From: Mesorhizobium sp. SOD10
GTDB taxonomy: Bacteria; Pseudomonadota; Alphaproteobacteria; Rhizobiales; Rhizobiaceae
NCBI GenBank assembly: GCA_000824805.1
Contig: CCNA01000001.1
Coordinates: forward strand, 62,001-126,000
Direction of reading: 5' to 3'
DNA: 64,000 nucleotides
Positions 43,471-52,737 of this stretch are shown in pieces. Both the position numbers and the translations under genes were made by a program. Numbering within the stretch: the stretch's first letter is position 1; each line of letters begins with the position of its first letter. The notes beneath the pieces are model-generated. The model was given only the letters and a program-made list of their open reading frames with translations. It did not search any database and was not told where the DNA came from.

Positions 43471-44361
43471 GTGCCGAACGGAATCCTGCTCGCTCTGGTC
43501 GCTTATGCAAGCTATTCGTTCAGCGACGCCGTCATCAAGAGTCTGGGCGGGCAGTTCACTGTGTTCGAGATCGGCTTCTTCTCGACCTTGTTTGCCGGCT
43601 GTTTCCTCTTCTTCACTCGGCCGAAGGAGGAACGCTGGCGCGATTTCTGGCGCACCAGGCGGCCGTGGGCCGTTCAGGCGCGCGCCTTGGCCGGCATCAT
43701 GTCTGGCGTGCTCAGCGTCTATGCCTTCACCACCATTCCGCTGGCGGAGGTCTACGCCCTGCTGTTTCTTGCCCCGTTGCTCGTCACCGTGCTTTCGACC
43801 GTCATCCTCAAGGAAAAGGTCGGTCCCTGGCGGTGGCTGGCCGTGGTTGTAGGCTTTGTCGGCGTCATGCTGGTGGTGCGGCCAGGCTTTCGCGAATTGC
43901 ATCTCGGCCATCTCGCCGCCTTTGCCAACGCCTTCGTCGCGGCAGCCATCGTCATCCTGATGCGCTCTCTCGCCCAGCAAGAAAAGCGCACCACCATGTT
44001 GGGCACGCTGATCGGCTACGGCCTGCTGTTCAACGGCGCCGGAGCCGCGGCGACCTCGTTTTCGCTTCCCAATCTGTGGCAACTGGGCTGGCTGGTCCTG
44101 GGCGGTCTGTTTACCGCCGGCGGCCAATTGCTGCATCTCCTGGCGGCCAAATATGCACCCGCCAATCGCATAGCGCCGACGCATTATTCGCAGATCGTCT
44201 GGGCGGTCATCCTCGGTGCTATGTTCTTCAACGAACATCCCGACGCGATGACGCTGGTCGGCCTTGCAGTCGTCGGCGCCTCTGGCCTCCTGACCATGGT
44301 GCGCGAGGAAGTACGGCTTGGCACCGTGCGCTGGAACCCGTTTACGCGCGCTCGGCTTTGA
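43471..44361 (+). CDS. DMT/EamA family permease
   Basis: A 296-residue membrane protein with ten helices in two EamA repeats (GILLALVAYASYSFSDAVIK at the start; LAEVYALLFLAPL after helix 3). It exports or imports an unknown small metabolite. The GTG at 43471 gives the expected short cytoplasmic N-terminus, with GGAA upstream; no in-frame ATG is better placed. The start codon is 24 bases from that of the divergent PIG-L gene. Confidence 0.85.
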   Translation: MPNGILLALVAYASYSFSDAVIKSLGGQFTVFEIGFFSTLFAGCFLFFTRPKEERWRDFWRTRRPWAVQARALAGIMSGVLSVYAFTTIPLAEVYALLFLAPLLVTVLSTVILKEKVGPWRWLAVVVGFVGVMLVVRPGFRELHLGHLAAFANAFVAAAIVILMRSLAQQEKRTTMLGTLIGYGLLFNGAGAAATSFSLPNLWQLGWLVLGGLFTAGGQLLHLLAAKYAPANRIAPTHYSQIVWAVILGAMFFNEHPDAMTLVGLAVVGASGLLTMVREEVRLGTVRWNPFTRARL

Positions 44362-44398
44362 GTTGCGCAGCGATCGCGACCGCTGATATGCGGGCGAC

Positions 44399-46861
44399 AT
44401 GACGACGAAACCCTTGCCGGAGCTTCCGGTCACCGCTGTGCTGCCGGCACTTGGCGAAGCGCTCTCGGGCCGCAACAGCGCCGTGCTGGTGGCGCCGCCA
44501 GGCGCCGGCAAGACGACGCTGGTGCCGCTGGCGCTGCTCGACGCGTCTTGGCTAGGGCAGGGCCGGATCGTGCTCCTCGAACCGCGGCGGCTCGCCGCCC
44601 GCGCCGCCGCGCGCCGCATGGCCGAGTTGCTGGGCGAAGAGCCCGGCGGCACGGTGGGTTACGCCATGCGCATGGAGAACCGGACCTCGGCGCGGACAAA
44701 GATCCTGGTCGTCACCGAAGGCGTGCTCTCGCGCATGATCCTCGACGATCCGGAGCTGCCGGGCGTCTCGGCGGTTATCTTCGACGAGTTCCACGAGCGT
44801 TCGCTGGACGGCGATTTCGGCCTGGCGCTGGCGCTTGACGTGCAGGGCGCGCTGCGGCCGGACCTGCGCCTGCTGGTCATGTCGGCGACGCTCGACGGCG
44901 CGCGCGTTGCGAGGCTTTTGTCCGACGCGCCGGTGATCGAAAGCGAGGGCCGCGCCTTTCCGGTTGAGATCCGCTACGAAGAGCGGCCGGCCGGCACGGC
45001 GATCGAGGATGCCATGACTAAGGCCGTGCGCGCCGCCTTGGCCGGCGAGCAAGGCAGCGTGCTCGCCTTCCTGCCCGGACAGCGCGAGATCGAGCGCACC
45101 GCCGAGCGGCTCTCGGGCAATGTCGCGGCCGATACCGACGTCGTTCCGCTCTACGGCCAGCTCGACAACAAGGCGCAGGATCAGGCGATCAGGCCGGCGC
45201 CGGCCGGCCGCCGCAAGGTGGTGCTGGCGACCTCGATCGCCGAGACCTCGATCACCATCGACGGCGTGCGCGTCGTCATCGATTCCGGCCTGTCGCGGCT
45301 GCCGCGCTACGAGCCGGCAAGCGGCCTGACCAGGCTCGAGACGGTGCGCGTCAGCAGGGCTTCGGCCGACCAGCGCGCCGGCCGCGCCGGCCGCACGCAA
45401 GCCGGCGTGGCGGTGCGCCTGTGGCGCGCGGAGCAGACCGCGTCGCTTCCCGCCTTCACGCCGCCGGAAATCCTCGAGGCCGATCTGTCCGGCCTGCTGC
45501 TCGACTGCGCCGCCTTCGGCGTCGCCGACCCGTCGAGCCTTTCCTTCCTCGATCCGCCGCCGGCCCCGGCGCTCAACGAGGCGAGGGTTCTGCTCAAGGC
45601 GCTGCACGCCATCGATGACGCCGGTCGGCTGACCGAGGCGGGCGCCGCCATGCGCAAGCTGGCGTTGCCGGTGCGGCTGGCGCACATGGTGGCCGAAGCG
45701 GCGAAGACCGGCCATACGCTGGAAGCGGCGACGCTTGCCGTGCTCTTGACCGAGCGCGGGCTGGGCGGCGACAGCGCCGATCTGGAGCGGCGTCTGATCC
45801 GCTTTCGCGGCGAGAAATCCCCTCGCGCCAATGCCGCCAGGCAGCTCGCCGAGCGTTTGGCCAGGCAGGCCGGTGACGGGCAGGGCGGCGAGGCGGCCTC
45901 CGCCGGCGCCCTCCTCATCCACGCCTGGCCGGATCGCGTGGCAAGGGCGCGCGGCGAGCGAGGCCGCTTGGTGCTTGCCAACGGCTCGGGCGCAATGGTC
46001 GACGCCGCCGATCCGCTCGCCAATGAAACCTGGCTCGTCGTCGCCGACCTCCAGGGCAAGGCGCAGAACGCCCGCATCACCGCCGCCGCCCCTGTTGAAG
46101 AAGCGGATATCCGCGCCGCCCTCGCCGACCGCATCGAGACCAAGCGCGAGGCGAGCTTCGACCGCGGGCGCCGTGCCGTGCGCATGCGCGAGATTGCCAG
46201 GCTCGGCGCTATCACGCTTTCCGAGCGCATGCTGCCGGCGCCGTCCGGCGCGGATGCCGACCGCGCCATTCTCGATGCTTTGCGCGAGCATGGCCTGTCG
46301 CTGCTCGACTGGGGCAAGGAGGCGGAGACGCTCCGTCAGCGGCTTGGCTGGCTGCATCGCGGCCTCGGCGCGCCCTGGCCGGACGTTTCCGATGCCGCGC
46401 TTCTGGACCGGCTCGACGACTGGCTCCTGCCGTTTCTCGCCGGCGACGCCTCCTTCGCAGCAATCAAGCCGGCGACTTTGTCTTCGGCGCTCATGGCGCT
46501 GGTCCCGCACGACCTGCAGCGCAAGGTCGACGCGCTGGCGCCGACCCATTTCGACGCGCCGTCCGGCAGCCACGTGCCGATCCGCTATGACGGCGAATGG
46601 CCGGTGCTTTCGGTCCGTGTGCAGGAGCTGTTCGGCCTTGACCGTCATCCGGCGATCGCCAACGGCACCGTGCCGCTGACGCTGGAATTGCTGTCGCCGG
46701 CGCACCGGCCGATCCAGACGACGCGCGACCTCCCCGGCTTCTGGCGCGGCTCCTGGGCCGATGTGCGCACCGACATGCGCGGCCGCTATCCAAAGCATGT
46801 CTGGCCGGAAAACCCGCTTCTGGCCGCCGCCACCAGCCGCGCCAAGCCACGCGGGACTTGA
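44399..46861 (+). CDS. hrpB: ATP-dependent helicase HrpB
   Basis: An 820-residue DEAH-type helicase: Walker A APPGAGKTT, DEFHERS (DEAH box variant), SAT in LLVMSATLDG, and the QxxGRAGR-like block DQRAGRAGRTQ. The C-terminal HrpB-specific region is complete. The cellular role is poorly defined (RNA helicase-like). It starts 37 bases after the DMT permease stop. Confidence 0.95.
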   Translation: MTTKPLPELPVTAVLPALGEALSGRNSAVLVAPPGAGKTTLVPLALLDASWLGQGRIVLLEPRRLAARAAARRMAELLGEEPGGTVGYAMRMENRTSARTKILVVTEGVLSRMILDDPELPGVSAVIFDEFHERSLDGDFGLALALDVQGALRPDLRLLVMSATLDGARVARLLSDAPVIESEGRAFPVEIRYEERPAGTAIEDAMTKAVRAALAGEQGSVLAFLPGQREIERTAERLSGNVAADTDVVPLYGQLDNKAQDQAIRPAPAGRRKVVLATSIAETSITIDGVRVVIDSGLSRLPRYEPASGLTRLETVRVSRASADQRAGRAGRTQAGVAVRLWRAEQTASLPAFTPPEILEADLSGLLLDCAAFGVADPSSLSFLDPPPAPALNEARVLLKALHAIDDAGRLTEAGAAMRKLALPVRLAHMVAEAAKTGHTLEAATLAVLLTERGLGGDSADLERRLIRFRGEKSPRANAARQLAERLARQAGDGQGGEAASAGALLIHAWPDRVARARGERGRLVLANGSGAMVDAADPLANETWLVVADLQGKAQNARITAAAPVEEADIRAALADRIETKREASFDRGRRAVRMREIARLGAITLSERMLPAPSGADADRAILDALREHGLSLLDWGKEAETLRQRLGWLHRGLGAPWPDVSDAALLDRLDDWLLPFLAGDASFAAIKPATLSSALMALVPHDLQRKVDALAPTHFDAPSGSHVPIRYDGEWPVLSVRVQELFGLDRHPAIANGTVPLTLELLSPAHRPIQTTRDLPGFWRGSWADVRTDMRGRYPKHVWPENPLLAAATSRAKPRGT

Positions 46862-46904
46862 CGAAGCTCTATCGTTTTCGCTCCTGCGGCTGTAATCCTT
46901 GACC

Positions 46905-48230
46905 ATGATCAACATCCTGCGCGCGCCCGATTCCCAGCAGAGCCAGCGGCTGCGGCTCAACACGCTGATCCGTCTGCGCTGGCTCGCCATCGTCGGCCAG
47001 AGCATTGCGGTGCTCGTCGTCGCCTATGGACTGAAGTTCCCGCTGCCGGTGTCGATGTGCTTCGCGCTGATCGCCTGCTCGGCCTGGATGAACCTCTGGC
47101 TGACCTTCCGCTATCCGGCGGCGCATCGGCTCACCCCGTTTTCGGCCTTCGCCATCCTCACCTTCGACGGCATCCAGCTCACCGGCCTGCTTTACATGAC
47201 CGGCGGCCTGACCAATCCATTTTGCGTGCTGCTTTCGGTGCCGGTCGTCATCTCGGCCGCGTCGCTGCCGCTGCGCTTCACCGCGACCCTCGGCGCGCTG
47301 GTCATAGTGGCTGCAACTCTTCTGGTGTTCTTCCACCTGCCGCTGCCCTGGTACGAGGGATCGCCGCTGCCGATGCCCTTCATCTATGTCGCCGGCATAT
47401 GGATGGCGGTCTTCGCATCGATAGCCTTCACCGCCATCTATGCCTTCCGCGTTGCGGCGGAAGCGCGCCTGCTCGCCAATGCGCTTGCCGCCACCGAGCT
47501 GGTGCTGCAGCGCGAGCAGCATCTGTCGGCGCTGGACGGGCTGGCCGCCGCCGCCGCGCATGAGCTCGGCACGCCGCTGGCCACCATCACCGTCGTGGCC
47601 AAGGAGATGGAAAAGGCGCTCGGCAAGGACCCGAAATATGGCGAGGACGTCAAGCTGCTGCGCTCGCAGAGCGAACGTTGCCGCGAGATCCTGAAGCGGC
47701 TGACCAGCCTTTCCTCGGAGGGCGAAGCGCATCTGTCGCGCATGCCGCTCACCTCGCTGATCGAGGAGGTGACGGCGCCGCATCGCGATTTCGGCATCTC
47801 GATCAAGCTGCGGCCCGGCGAGCGCATCGGCCCCGAGCCGGTCGGCCAGCGCAACCCCGGCGTCATCTACGGGCTCGGCAACCTGGTCGAGAACGCGGTC
47901 GATTTCGCCCGCAGCTCCGTCACCGTCAGCTGGAGCTGGGACAATGAGGCGGTCACCTTCTCCATCATTGATGACGGGCCGGGATTCCCGGCCGAGATCA
48001 TCGACCGCATCGGCGAGCCCTATATGTCGACGCGCCAGGGCACGGAGGCCGGCGGCGGCCTGGGGCTTGGGCTGTTCATCGCCAAGACCTTGCTGGAGCG
48101 TTCCGGCGCCACCATCGATTTCCGCAATTCGAGCGGGCTCGGCGAAGGCGCGGTGGTGCAGATATCCTGGCCGCGCGGCCTCTTCCTCAACCAGGAACAG
48201 GCCTCGGCCACCATGTTCGACAATGCCTAA
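46905..48230 (+). CDS. regB: redox sensor histidine kinase ActS/RegB/PrrB
   Basis: A 441-residue sensor kinase with six N-terminal helices and the quinone-binding motif GGLTNPFC near residue 100. The H-box is AHELGTPLATI near 218, a conserved cysteine lies in SERCREIL just after it, and the ATP-binding boxes are DDGPGFP and GGLGLGLFIAK. It phosphorylates RegA/ActR in response to redox state; in rhizobia the pair also controls acid tolerance and carbon/nitrogen metabolism. ATG 46905 is preferred over a TTG at 46899. Confidence 0.95.
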   Translation: MINILRAPDSQQSQRLRLNTLIRLRWLAIVGQSIAVLVVAYGLKFPLPVSMCFALIACSAWMNLWLTFRYPAAHRLTPFSAFAILTFDGIQLTGLLYMTGGLTNPFCVLLSVPVVISAASLPLRFTATLGALVIVAATLLVFFHLPLPWYEGSPLPMPFIYVAGIWMAVFASIAFTAIYAFRVAAEARLLANALAATELVLQREQHLSALDGLAAAAAHELGTPLATITVVAKEMEKALGKDPKYGEDVKLLRSQSERCREILKRLTSLSSEGEAHLSRMPLTSLIEEVTAPHRDFGISIKLRPGERIGPEPVGQRNPGVIYGLGNLVENAVDFARSSVTVSWSWDNEAVTFSIIDDGPGFPAEIIDRIGEPYMSTRQGTEAGGGLGLGLFIAKTLLERSGATIDFRNSSGLGEGAVVQISWPRGLFLNQEQASATMFDNA

Positions 48231-48336
48231 ACCTCGGTTGGATAGCGCGTAACCTTGCAATTGCCGCATGGCAGCTCTGTTGCCGGCTCTAAAAATTGGA
48301 CATTGCCCTTGCGGGACTGTATCTGCGTAAAAGTGA

Positions 48337-48383
48337 GGCATGTCGCCTAAAACCGTGCAGCGGCTTGGGGAAGGCGACATGCC
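48337..48383. repeat. rhizobial palindromic repeat between regB and regA
   Basis: GGCATGTCGCC (48337-48347) pairs perfectly with GGCGACATGCC (48373-48383) around a 25-base loop. It is of the same general design as the repeats at 4081 and 56814. It lies 78 bases before the regA start and may attenuate or separate the two transcripts. Confidence 0.7.
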
Positions 48384-48460
48384 CGGAAACAAGGATCGGA
48401 AGGGTCTTCGCCAGAATAGGTTCTGCGCGGCGCGCTTCAGGTCAGTAGGATGCCGATAAG

Positions 48461-49024
48461 ATGAGCGGAGACGAAACGACTGGCGCAATGGTCGAGGGCG
48501 AGGACACCTCGCTGCTCATCGTCGAGGATGACAAGCCTTTCCTCACCCGGCTTGCCCGGGCCATGGAGACAAGGGGCTTCGTGGTCGAGACGGCGGAGAG
48601 CGTGGAAGAGGCGGTCGCCAAGGCGCGCGCCCATCCGCCGGCTTATGCGGTGGTCGACATGCGGCTCGGCGACGGCAACGGCCTCGATGTCGTGGCGGCC
48701 ATCCGCGAGAAGCGCGACGACGCTCGCGCCATCATCCTGACCGGCTACGGCAACATCGCCACCGCGGTGACGGCGGTGAAGCTCGGCGCCGTCGACTATC
48801 TTTCCAAGCCCGCCGATGCCGACGATGTCTTCGCCGCGCTCACCCGCACCTCAGGCGAGCGCGCGGCGCCCCCGGAAAATCCGATGTCGGCCGACCGCGT
48901 GCGCTGGGAGCATATCCAGCGCGTTTACGAAATGTGCGACCGCAACGTTTCCGAAACGGCCCGCCGCCTGAACATGCACCGCCGCACGCTGCAGCGGATT
49001 CTCGCAAAGCGGGCGCCTCGGTAG
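48461..49024 (+). CDS. regA: redox response regulator ActR/RegA/PrrA
   Basis: A 187-residue response regulator. The receiver domain has LLIVEDDKPF, the phospho-aspartate in VVDMRLGDGNGLD and the lysine in LSKPADADD. A proline-rich hinge leads to a Fis-type helix-turn-helix (NVSETARRLNMHRRTLQRIL). This pattern and length are diagnostic of the RegA family. It lies 230 bases after regB and so probably also has its own promoter. Confidence 0.95.
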   Translation: MSGDETTGAMVEGEDTSLLIVEDDKPFLTRLARAMETRGFVVETAESVEEAVAKARAHPPAYAVVDMRLGDGNGLDVVAAIREKRDDARAIILTGYGNIATAVTAVKLGAVDYLSKPADADDVFAALTRTSGERAAPPENPMSADRVRWEHIQRVYEMCDRNVSETARRLNMHRRTLQRILAKRAPR

Positions 49025-49387
49025 GTGTTGCTGAGCGCGCAGTATTATGCGCCTGAGGCCGGCCTCAGTCCGGCTTGTATTGAAACGCCAACCCACCAAA
49101 TTCAGCGCTGCCCTTCATCGCCCTGCCGGGCACTTCTCCCCGTATAGTGACGGGGAGAAGGGGCTGCCCGCAACCTTGGCGCCCTTCTTGCAACGCTTGT
49201 GATTGGCGAAACCGCCGGCGACAGCGCCCTTCTCCCCGTTCACGGGGAGAAGATGCCGGCAGGCAGATGAGGGGCAGCGCCAGCGCTCGGAACTGGAGGA
49301 TAGGGCAGCGACGATTGCCTTCGATGCTTGCCCGGCCGTTGAAGTTTGAGCATCATCGCGCCGCCGAAAGGGAAGCGAGGAGGCGGA
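49025..49387. repeat. intergenic region with paired CTTCTCCCCG hairpins
   Basis: No gene is supported here. CTTCTCCCCG/CGGGGAGAAG hairpins lie at 49133-49160 and 49229-49252, with about 68 bases between them; this is a repeat unit typical of Mesorhizobium intergenic DNA. An AGGAGG site for nhaA closes the region. Confidence 0.7.
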
Positions 49388-50578
49388 ATGCAAGACGAAC
49401 GGCCGAAATCGATCCTGCGCGAGTTCCTCGACGGCGAGGCCGCAGGCGGCATCGTCCTGATGGTGGCCGCGGCCCTTGCGCTGATCGTCGCCAATTCGCC
49501 TTTGGCCGAAACCTATTTCGCCGTCCTGCACGCCTATCTCGGGCCGCTCAGCGTCTCGCACTGGATCAATGACGGGCTGATGGCGGTGTTCTTCCTGCTG
49601 GTCGGACTGGAGATCAAACGCGAGATGCTGGACGGACAGCTCTCGACCTGGCCGCGCCGCGTGCTGCCCGGCATAGCCGCCGCCGGCGGCATGGCGGTGC
49701 CGGCGCTGGTCTATGTCCTGATCAACCGCGACAATCAGGCGGCGCTTTCCGGCTGGGCGGTCCCCACCGCCACCGACATCGCCTTTGCGCTCGGCGTGCT
49801 TTCGCTGCTCGGCAGCCGCGTGCCCGCCTCGCTGAAGGTCTTCCTCACCGCTCTGGCCATCATCGACGATCTCGGCGCCGTCGTCATCATCGCGCTGTTC
49901 TACACCAGCGGCCTGTCGCTCGCCTATCTGGCCCCCGCCTTCGTCGTCATCGCCTTGCTCCTCCTGCTCAATCGCATGCGGGCCATGAAACTCTGGCCGT
50001 ATCTCCTGCTTGGCGTCGTCTTGTGGGTGCTGGTGCTGAAGTCGGGCGTGCATGCCACGCTGGCCGGCGTCGCGCTGGCGCTCACCATCCCGCTGGAGCG
50101 TTCTCCCGGCATCAGCCAGGATCTCGAACAGTCGCCGCTGCACCGGCTGGAGCACGGCCTGCATAGGCTCGTGCCCTTCCTCGTCATCCCGATCTTCGGC
50201 TTCGCCAATGCCGGCGTCTCGCTCGGCGGTCTGAGCCTTGCAGCCCTTGTCGAGCCGCTGACGCTGGGCGTCGCCGCCGGCCTGGTCCTCGGCAAGCTGG
50301 TCGGTGTTTTCGGCTCCTCGGCTTTGGCCATCCGGCTCGGCCTCGCCGACCTGCCTGCCAATGCCGGCTGGCTGCATATGCTGGGCATTTCGCTTCTTTG
50401 CGGCATCGGCTTCACCATGAGCCTGTTCATCGGCCTGCTCGCCTTCGCCTCCGACCCGGCGCTTCAGGACGCGGTGAAGGTCGGCATCCTTGCAGGCTCG
50501 CTGCTTGCCGCGCTGCTGGGCGCCGCCGTGCTGCTGACGGCGCCTGCGGCCGGCGGGGCCGATGAGGACGTGGAGTAG
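49388..50578 (+). CDS. nhaA: Na+/H+ antiporter NhaA
   Basis: A 396-residue antiporter with about 12 helices. The ion-binding aspartates are in the IIDDLGAV block, the [12 protein letters not shown] stretch of the discontinuous helix is intact, and the end [15 protein letters not shown] is typical. It uses the proton gradient to expel Na+ or Li+. GAGGAGGCGGA lies directly before the ATG. Confidence 0.95.
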   Translation: MQDERPKSILREFLDGEAAGGIVLMVAAALALIVANSPLAETYFAVLHAYLGPLSVSHWINDGLMAVFFLLVGLEIKREMLDGQLSTWPRRVLPGIAAAGGMAVPALVYVLINRDNQAALSGWAVPTATDIAFALGVLSLLGSRVPASLKVFLTALAIIDDLGAVVIIALFYTSGLSLAYLAPAFVVIALLLLLNRMRAMKLWPYLLLGVVLWVLVLKSGVHATLAGVALALTIPLERSPGISQDLEQSPLHRLEHGLHRLVPFLVIPIFGFANAGVSLGGLSLAALVEPLTLGVAAGLVLGKLVGVFGSSALAIRLGLADLPANAGWLHMLGISLLCGIGFTMSLFIGLLAFASDPALQDAVKVGILAGSLLAALLGAAVLLTAPAAGGADEDVE

Positions 50579-50645
50579 GGCGCGCGGCGACGCCCATTTC
50601 CTCGTTCCCGCGAAGGCGGCCCACTTCGTGGGGCGGGGAACCGGA

Positions 50646-51158
50646 CTACTCGCTCTCGCCATCCAGCGCCGGCACGGCGACGCCGGCAAGCTCGGCTGCC
50701 AGGAGCCGCGCGGCGCCCGCGCGGGCGATCCGCAGCATCAGCGCCTTGCGTGTTGCCGCCGCCATGCGGTGTTCCGGCGCATCGCGCAGGATCTCCGCGC
50801 CATAGCCGTCCGAGAGGATGAAGCCGCATTCCTCGGGAAAGATGTCAGCCGGAACGCCGGGATGGGTGGCGAAGAAGAAGCGGTCGGAATGCAGCCGGTA
50901 GTCCGGCCATTTGCGGTCGACGCGAAAATCCTCGATCGAGGATTTGATCTCGATGATCCAGATGTCGCCCTGCCTGGTCAGCGCGACGAGGTCGGCGCGT
51001 CGCCCCGTGGCCAGGGACAGCTCCGGCAGCACATGCGCGCCCATTTCGCTGAGCAGCCGCTGCACGCCGCGCCGCACCAGCATGGCGCGTTCCGACTGGC
51101 GGCCGTCGATCAAGGGGTTGAGGGGAATCGGGGAAACGAGTGGCATGGGAGGCACCAT
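50646..51158 (-). CDS. mmcB: MmcB family DNA repair protein
   Basis: A 170-residue restriction-endonuclease-fold protein: RRADLVAL and WIIEIKSSIEDF carry the D-x(n)-ExK nuclease pattern. In Caulobacter MmcB helps survival of DNA damage by mitomycin C. ATG 51158 or 51146 are possible starts. A GTTC-N7-GAAC dyad is 11 bases upstream. It converges on nhaA and marks the left edge of the accessory patch. Confidence 0.88.
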   Translation of the reverse strand: MVPPMPLVSPIPLNPLIDGRQSERAMLVRRGVQRLLSEMGAHVLPELSLATGRRADLVALTRQGDIWIIEIKSSIEDFRVDRKWPDYRLHSDRFFFATHPGVPADIFPEECGFILSDGYGAEILRDAPEHRMAAATRKALMLRIARAGAARLLAAELAGVAVPALDGESE

Positions 51159-51168
51159 GCCAGATTCT

Positions 51169-51183
51169 GTTCACGGTTTGAAC
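51169..51183. promoter_or_regulatory. GTTC-N7-GAAC dyad upstream of mmcB
   Basis: The half-sites have the spacing of alphaproteobacterial LexA boxes, but those are direct repeats (GTTC-N7-GTTC), while this one is inverted. SOS control is therefore only a possibility. Confidence 0.25.
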
Positions 51184-51234
51184 CCCTGCCAGGCAGGCGA
51201 TTATCTGGTTGACAAACCACAGGTGGCAAATGCC

Positions 51235-51486
51235 TTAGTCGTCGGCGAGTTCCAATCGAACTCGCTGCCATTCTTCCCAGCAATTTTCTGGATCAATATC
51301 GAGATAACCTCGTGACTCATCTACCCGTCTAGCGTCCTCCCGGGTGAGCGCAATCGCCGGACAACTGTCGCGGATTTGGATTACCTCCTCCTCCGTTAAA
51401 GGGCTTCCCTTGGCTCTCTCCCGATTGAGCAAAGTCGCGACAAGGCTGGGGGTGATGTAGATAATAAGTTTGCCGTCATCACTCAC
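51235..51486 (-). CDS. hypothetical protein, 83 residues
   Basis: An acidic protein of unknown family with no membrane segment, starting LIIYITPSLVATLLNRERA. The GTG start overlaps the stop of the interrupted gene upstream (GTGA) and has GAGG upstream, so the pair was built as an operon. Base composition is lower in GC than the neighbouring core genes, in line with the accessory patch. A toxin- or antitoxin-like role cannot be excluded but has no support. Confidence 0.6.
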   Translation of the reverse strand: MSDDGKLIIYITPSLVATLLNRERAKGSPLTEEEVIQIRDSCPAIALTREDARRVDESRGYLDIDPENCWEEWQRVRLELADD

Positions 51487-51680
51487 CGTCCGTCCTCTTT
51501 GCCTTCGCGCTTGCGCCGCGCCAGTTCCTTTATCTGCTCATTGGTGAGCTTGGGCGCGTGCGCAATCTTGTCAAGAGCGGACTCAAAGGCTTAGTCGGAC
51601 TGATCCGTTTCTAATTTGCGCGCCGCTTCGCGGAACTTGTCGATTTGCCTATTAGGCGTCGTCGTCGGTTTCTTCGTCAT
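51483..51680 (-). pseudogene. small KFREAAR-type gene with an in-frame TAA
   Basis: An ATG at 51680 opens a frame that reads MTKKPTTTPNRQIDKFREAA and on to DQSD, then a TAA at 51591-51593, then continues in the same frame as AFESALDKIAHAPKLTNEQ to a TGA at 51483. Without the TAA (one base from GAA) it is an intact 65-residue protein. Its KFREAAR.LETD block is shared with the gene at 53438-53695. The stop overlaps the GTG of the next gene. Confidence 0.7.
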
Positions 51681-51933
51681 CGCCCATAGATAGCATGGAT
51701 TCGAACATACGAAGCTGCTTTCGCAGCTTACGCAGCCCTTTCAGATCCACGTCTGCTGAAATGATCAACCGATCACCGACCATGCGCACGTCAGGCATGT
51801 TCTGCTGCGGCGGATCGTTCGGCAATTCACGCATTGGAGGCAACTTAGCGGTGGTAGGCGCGGCCTGCGCTACGACTTGTTCCATCTTGACCGCTGCTTT
51901 CTCCCCCTTCACGAATACCCATTGCTCGCCTTC
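51652..51933 (-). pseudogene. truncated hypothetical gene (C-terminal part)
   Basis: This codes for the end of an unknown protein: MPDVRMVGDRLIISADVDLK, then a basic helix (RKLRKQLRMFE) and an acidic tail. The frame is open up to 52203, but the part beyond about 51933 is the reverse of a transposase fragment, so the true N-terminus appears to have been lost to an insertion. The tail overlaps the start of the interrupted small gene at 51680. Confidence 0.5.
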
Positions 51934-52122
51934 ATGCTCCCGAAGCGCGGCATGAAGGGCGTTTACCAGCATTGCGCCGAACACCATCTGCACCGCTATC
52001 TGGCGGAATTTGACTTCCGCTACAGCAACCGCGTTGCCATGGGCATCGACGACAACGTTCGGTCGCTCATTGCCTTGAAGGGTGCCAAGGGGAAGCGTCT
52101 CACGTACCGGCAACCTGCTTGA
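51934..52122 (+). mobile_element. IS1595/ISXO2-type transposase remnant (C-terminus)
   Basis: The plus-strand frame reads KRGMKGVYQHCAEHHLHRYL, then AEFDFRYSNRVAMGIDDN and GAKGKRLTYRQPA with a stop. This is the characteristic C-terminal end of ISXO2-like transposases, including the HRYLAEFDFRY block. The N-terminal two thirds, with the first catalytic residues, are missing, so the element is dead. Confidence 0.82.
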
Positions 52123-52321
52123 CGCCAGGAAGGACCACTGCCGCAAGCCGGTGCAGCTAAAGCTCCCATTTTGGAAAGGCGAACCGTTTCGGAGACGATA
52201 CAAGCGGTGATGACGAGGCTCTGAAAGAAAAATTGGAAATTTATGAAGGTAAAATCACCGACACGGATTCGAAGAAGAAGTAAAAAGCCACAATATCGAT
52301 TACGTTAAAAGTGTGTTAACC

Positions 52322-52726
52322 ATGGGGTTCGAGCCAATTAAAGGCAGCGACTTTGACCGGTGCAAGACTCAGATGAAGCTAAACTTCGAAGGCACTGAGA
52401 TATCGTTCTATCCTGATGTGCTTGTGGCTCGCACGAACAAGAAGAATAGCCGGAAGATTGGGGCGCTCAATCTGCGCTACAGCAAATCCGCAAAGCTCCC
52501 GGAGGCCACCGCGCGCTATCAGTCGGCGTTAATGTTTGGGGTGCTGCGCGATCATCCATTCGAGCCGGAGGCGACACCAGAGCAGGCTCTTTGCCAAACG
52601 CTTGATGGCTTCAACGGCAAGGTCTACTGCGCGCCCACGAACTCGATCTATCTCTATAACGAGATGCAGGCCGCGTGCGCTGGCATCGCGTTGCAATGGG
52701 CAAACATTAGGGGGGCAATCCTCTAA
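52322..52726 (+). CDS. hypothetical protein, possibly 5'-truncated
   Basis: A 134-residue protein (138 codons from GTG 52313). Recognisable blocks are EISFYPDVLVART and GALNLRYSK, followed by a helical part with QSALMFGVL and NEMQAACAGIALQWANI. I do not recognise the family. The same frame is open upstream of the start (VKSHNIDYVKSVLT) back to a stop near 52250, and a different frame at 52203-52283 is also protein-like (DDEALKEKLEIYEGK), so the 5' end may be frameshifted. Lower GC than the core genes. Confidence 0.5.
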   Translation: MGFEPIKGSDFDRCKTQMKLNFEGTEISFYPDVLVARTNKKNSRKIGALNLRYSKSAKLPEATARYQSALMFGVLRDHPFEPEATPEQALCQTLDGFNGKVYCAPTNSIYLYNEMQAACAGIALQWANIRGAIL

Positions 52727-52737
52727 TAGCACCGCAT

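Noticed and set aside
44552..47005. An 817-codon minus-strand frame opposite hrpB
   Set aside because: HrpB motifs on the plus strand are complete; the antisense frame is an artefact of codon bias.
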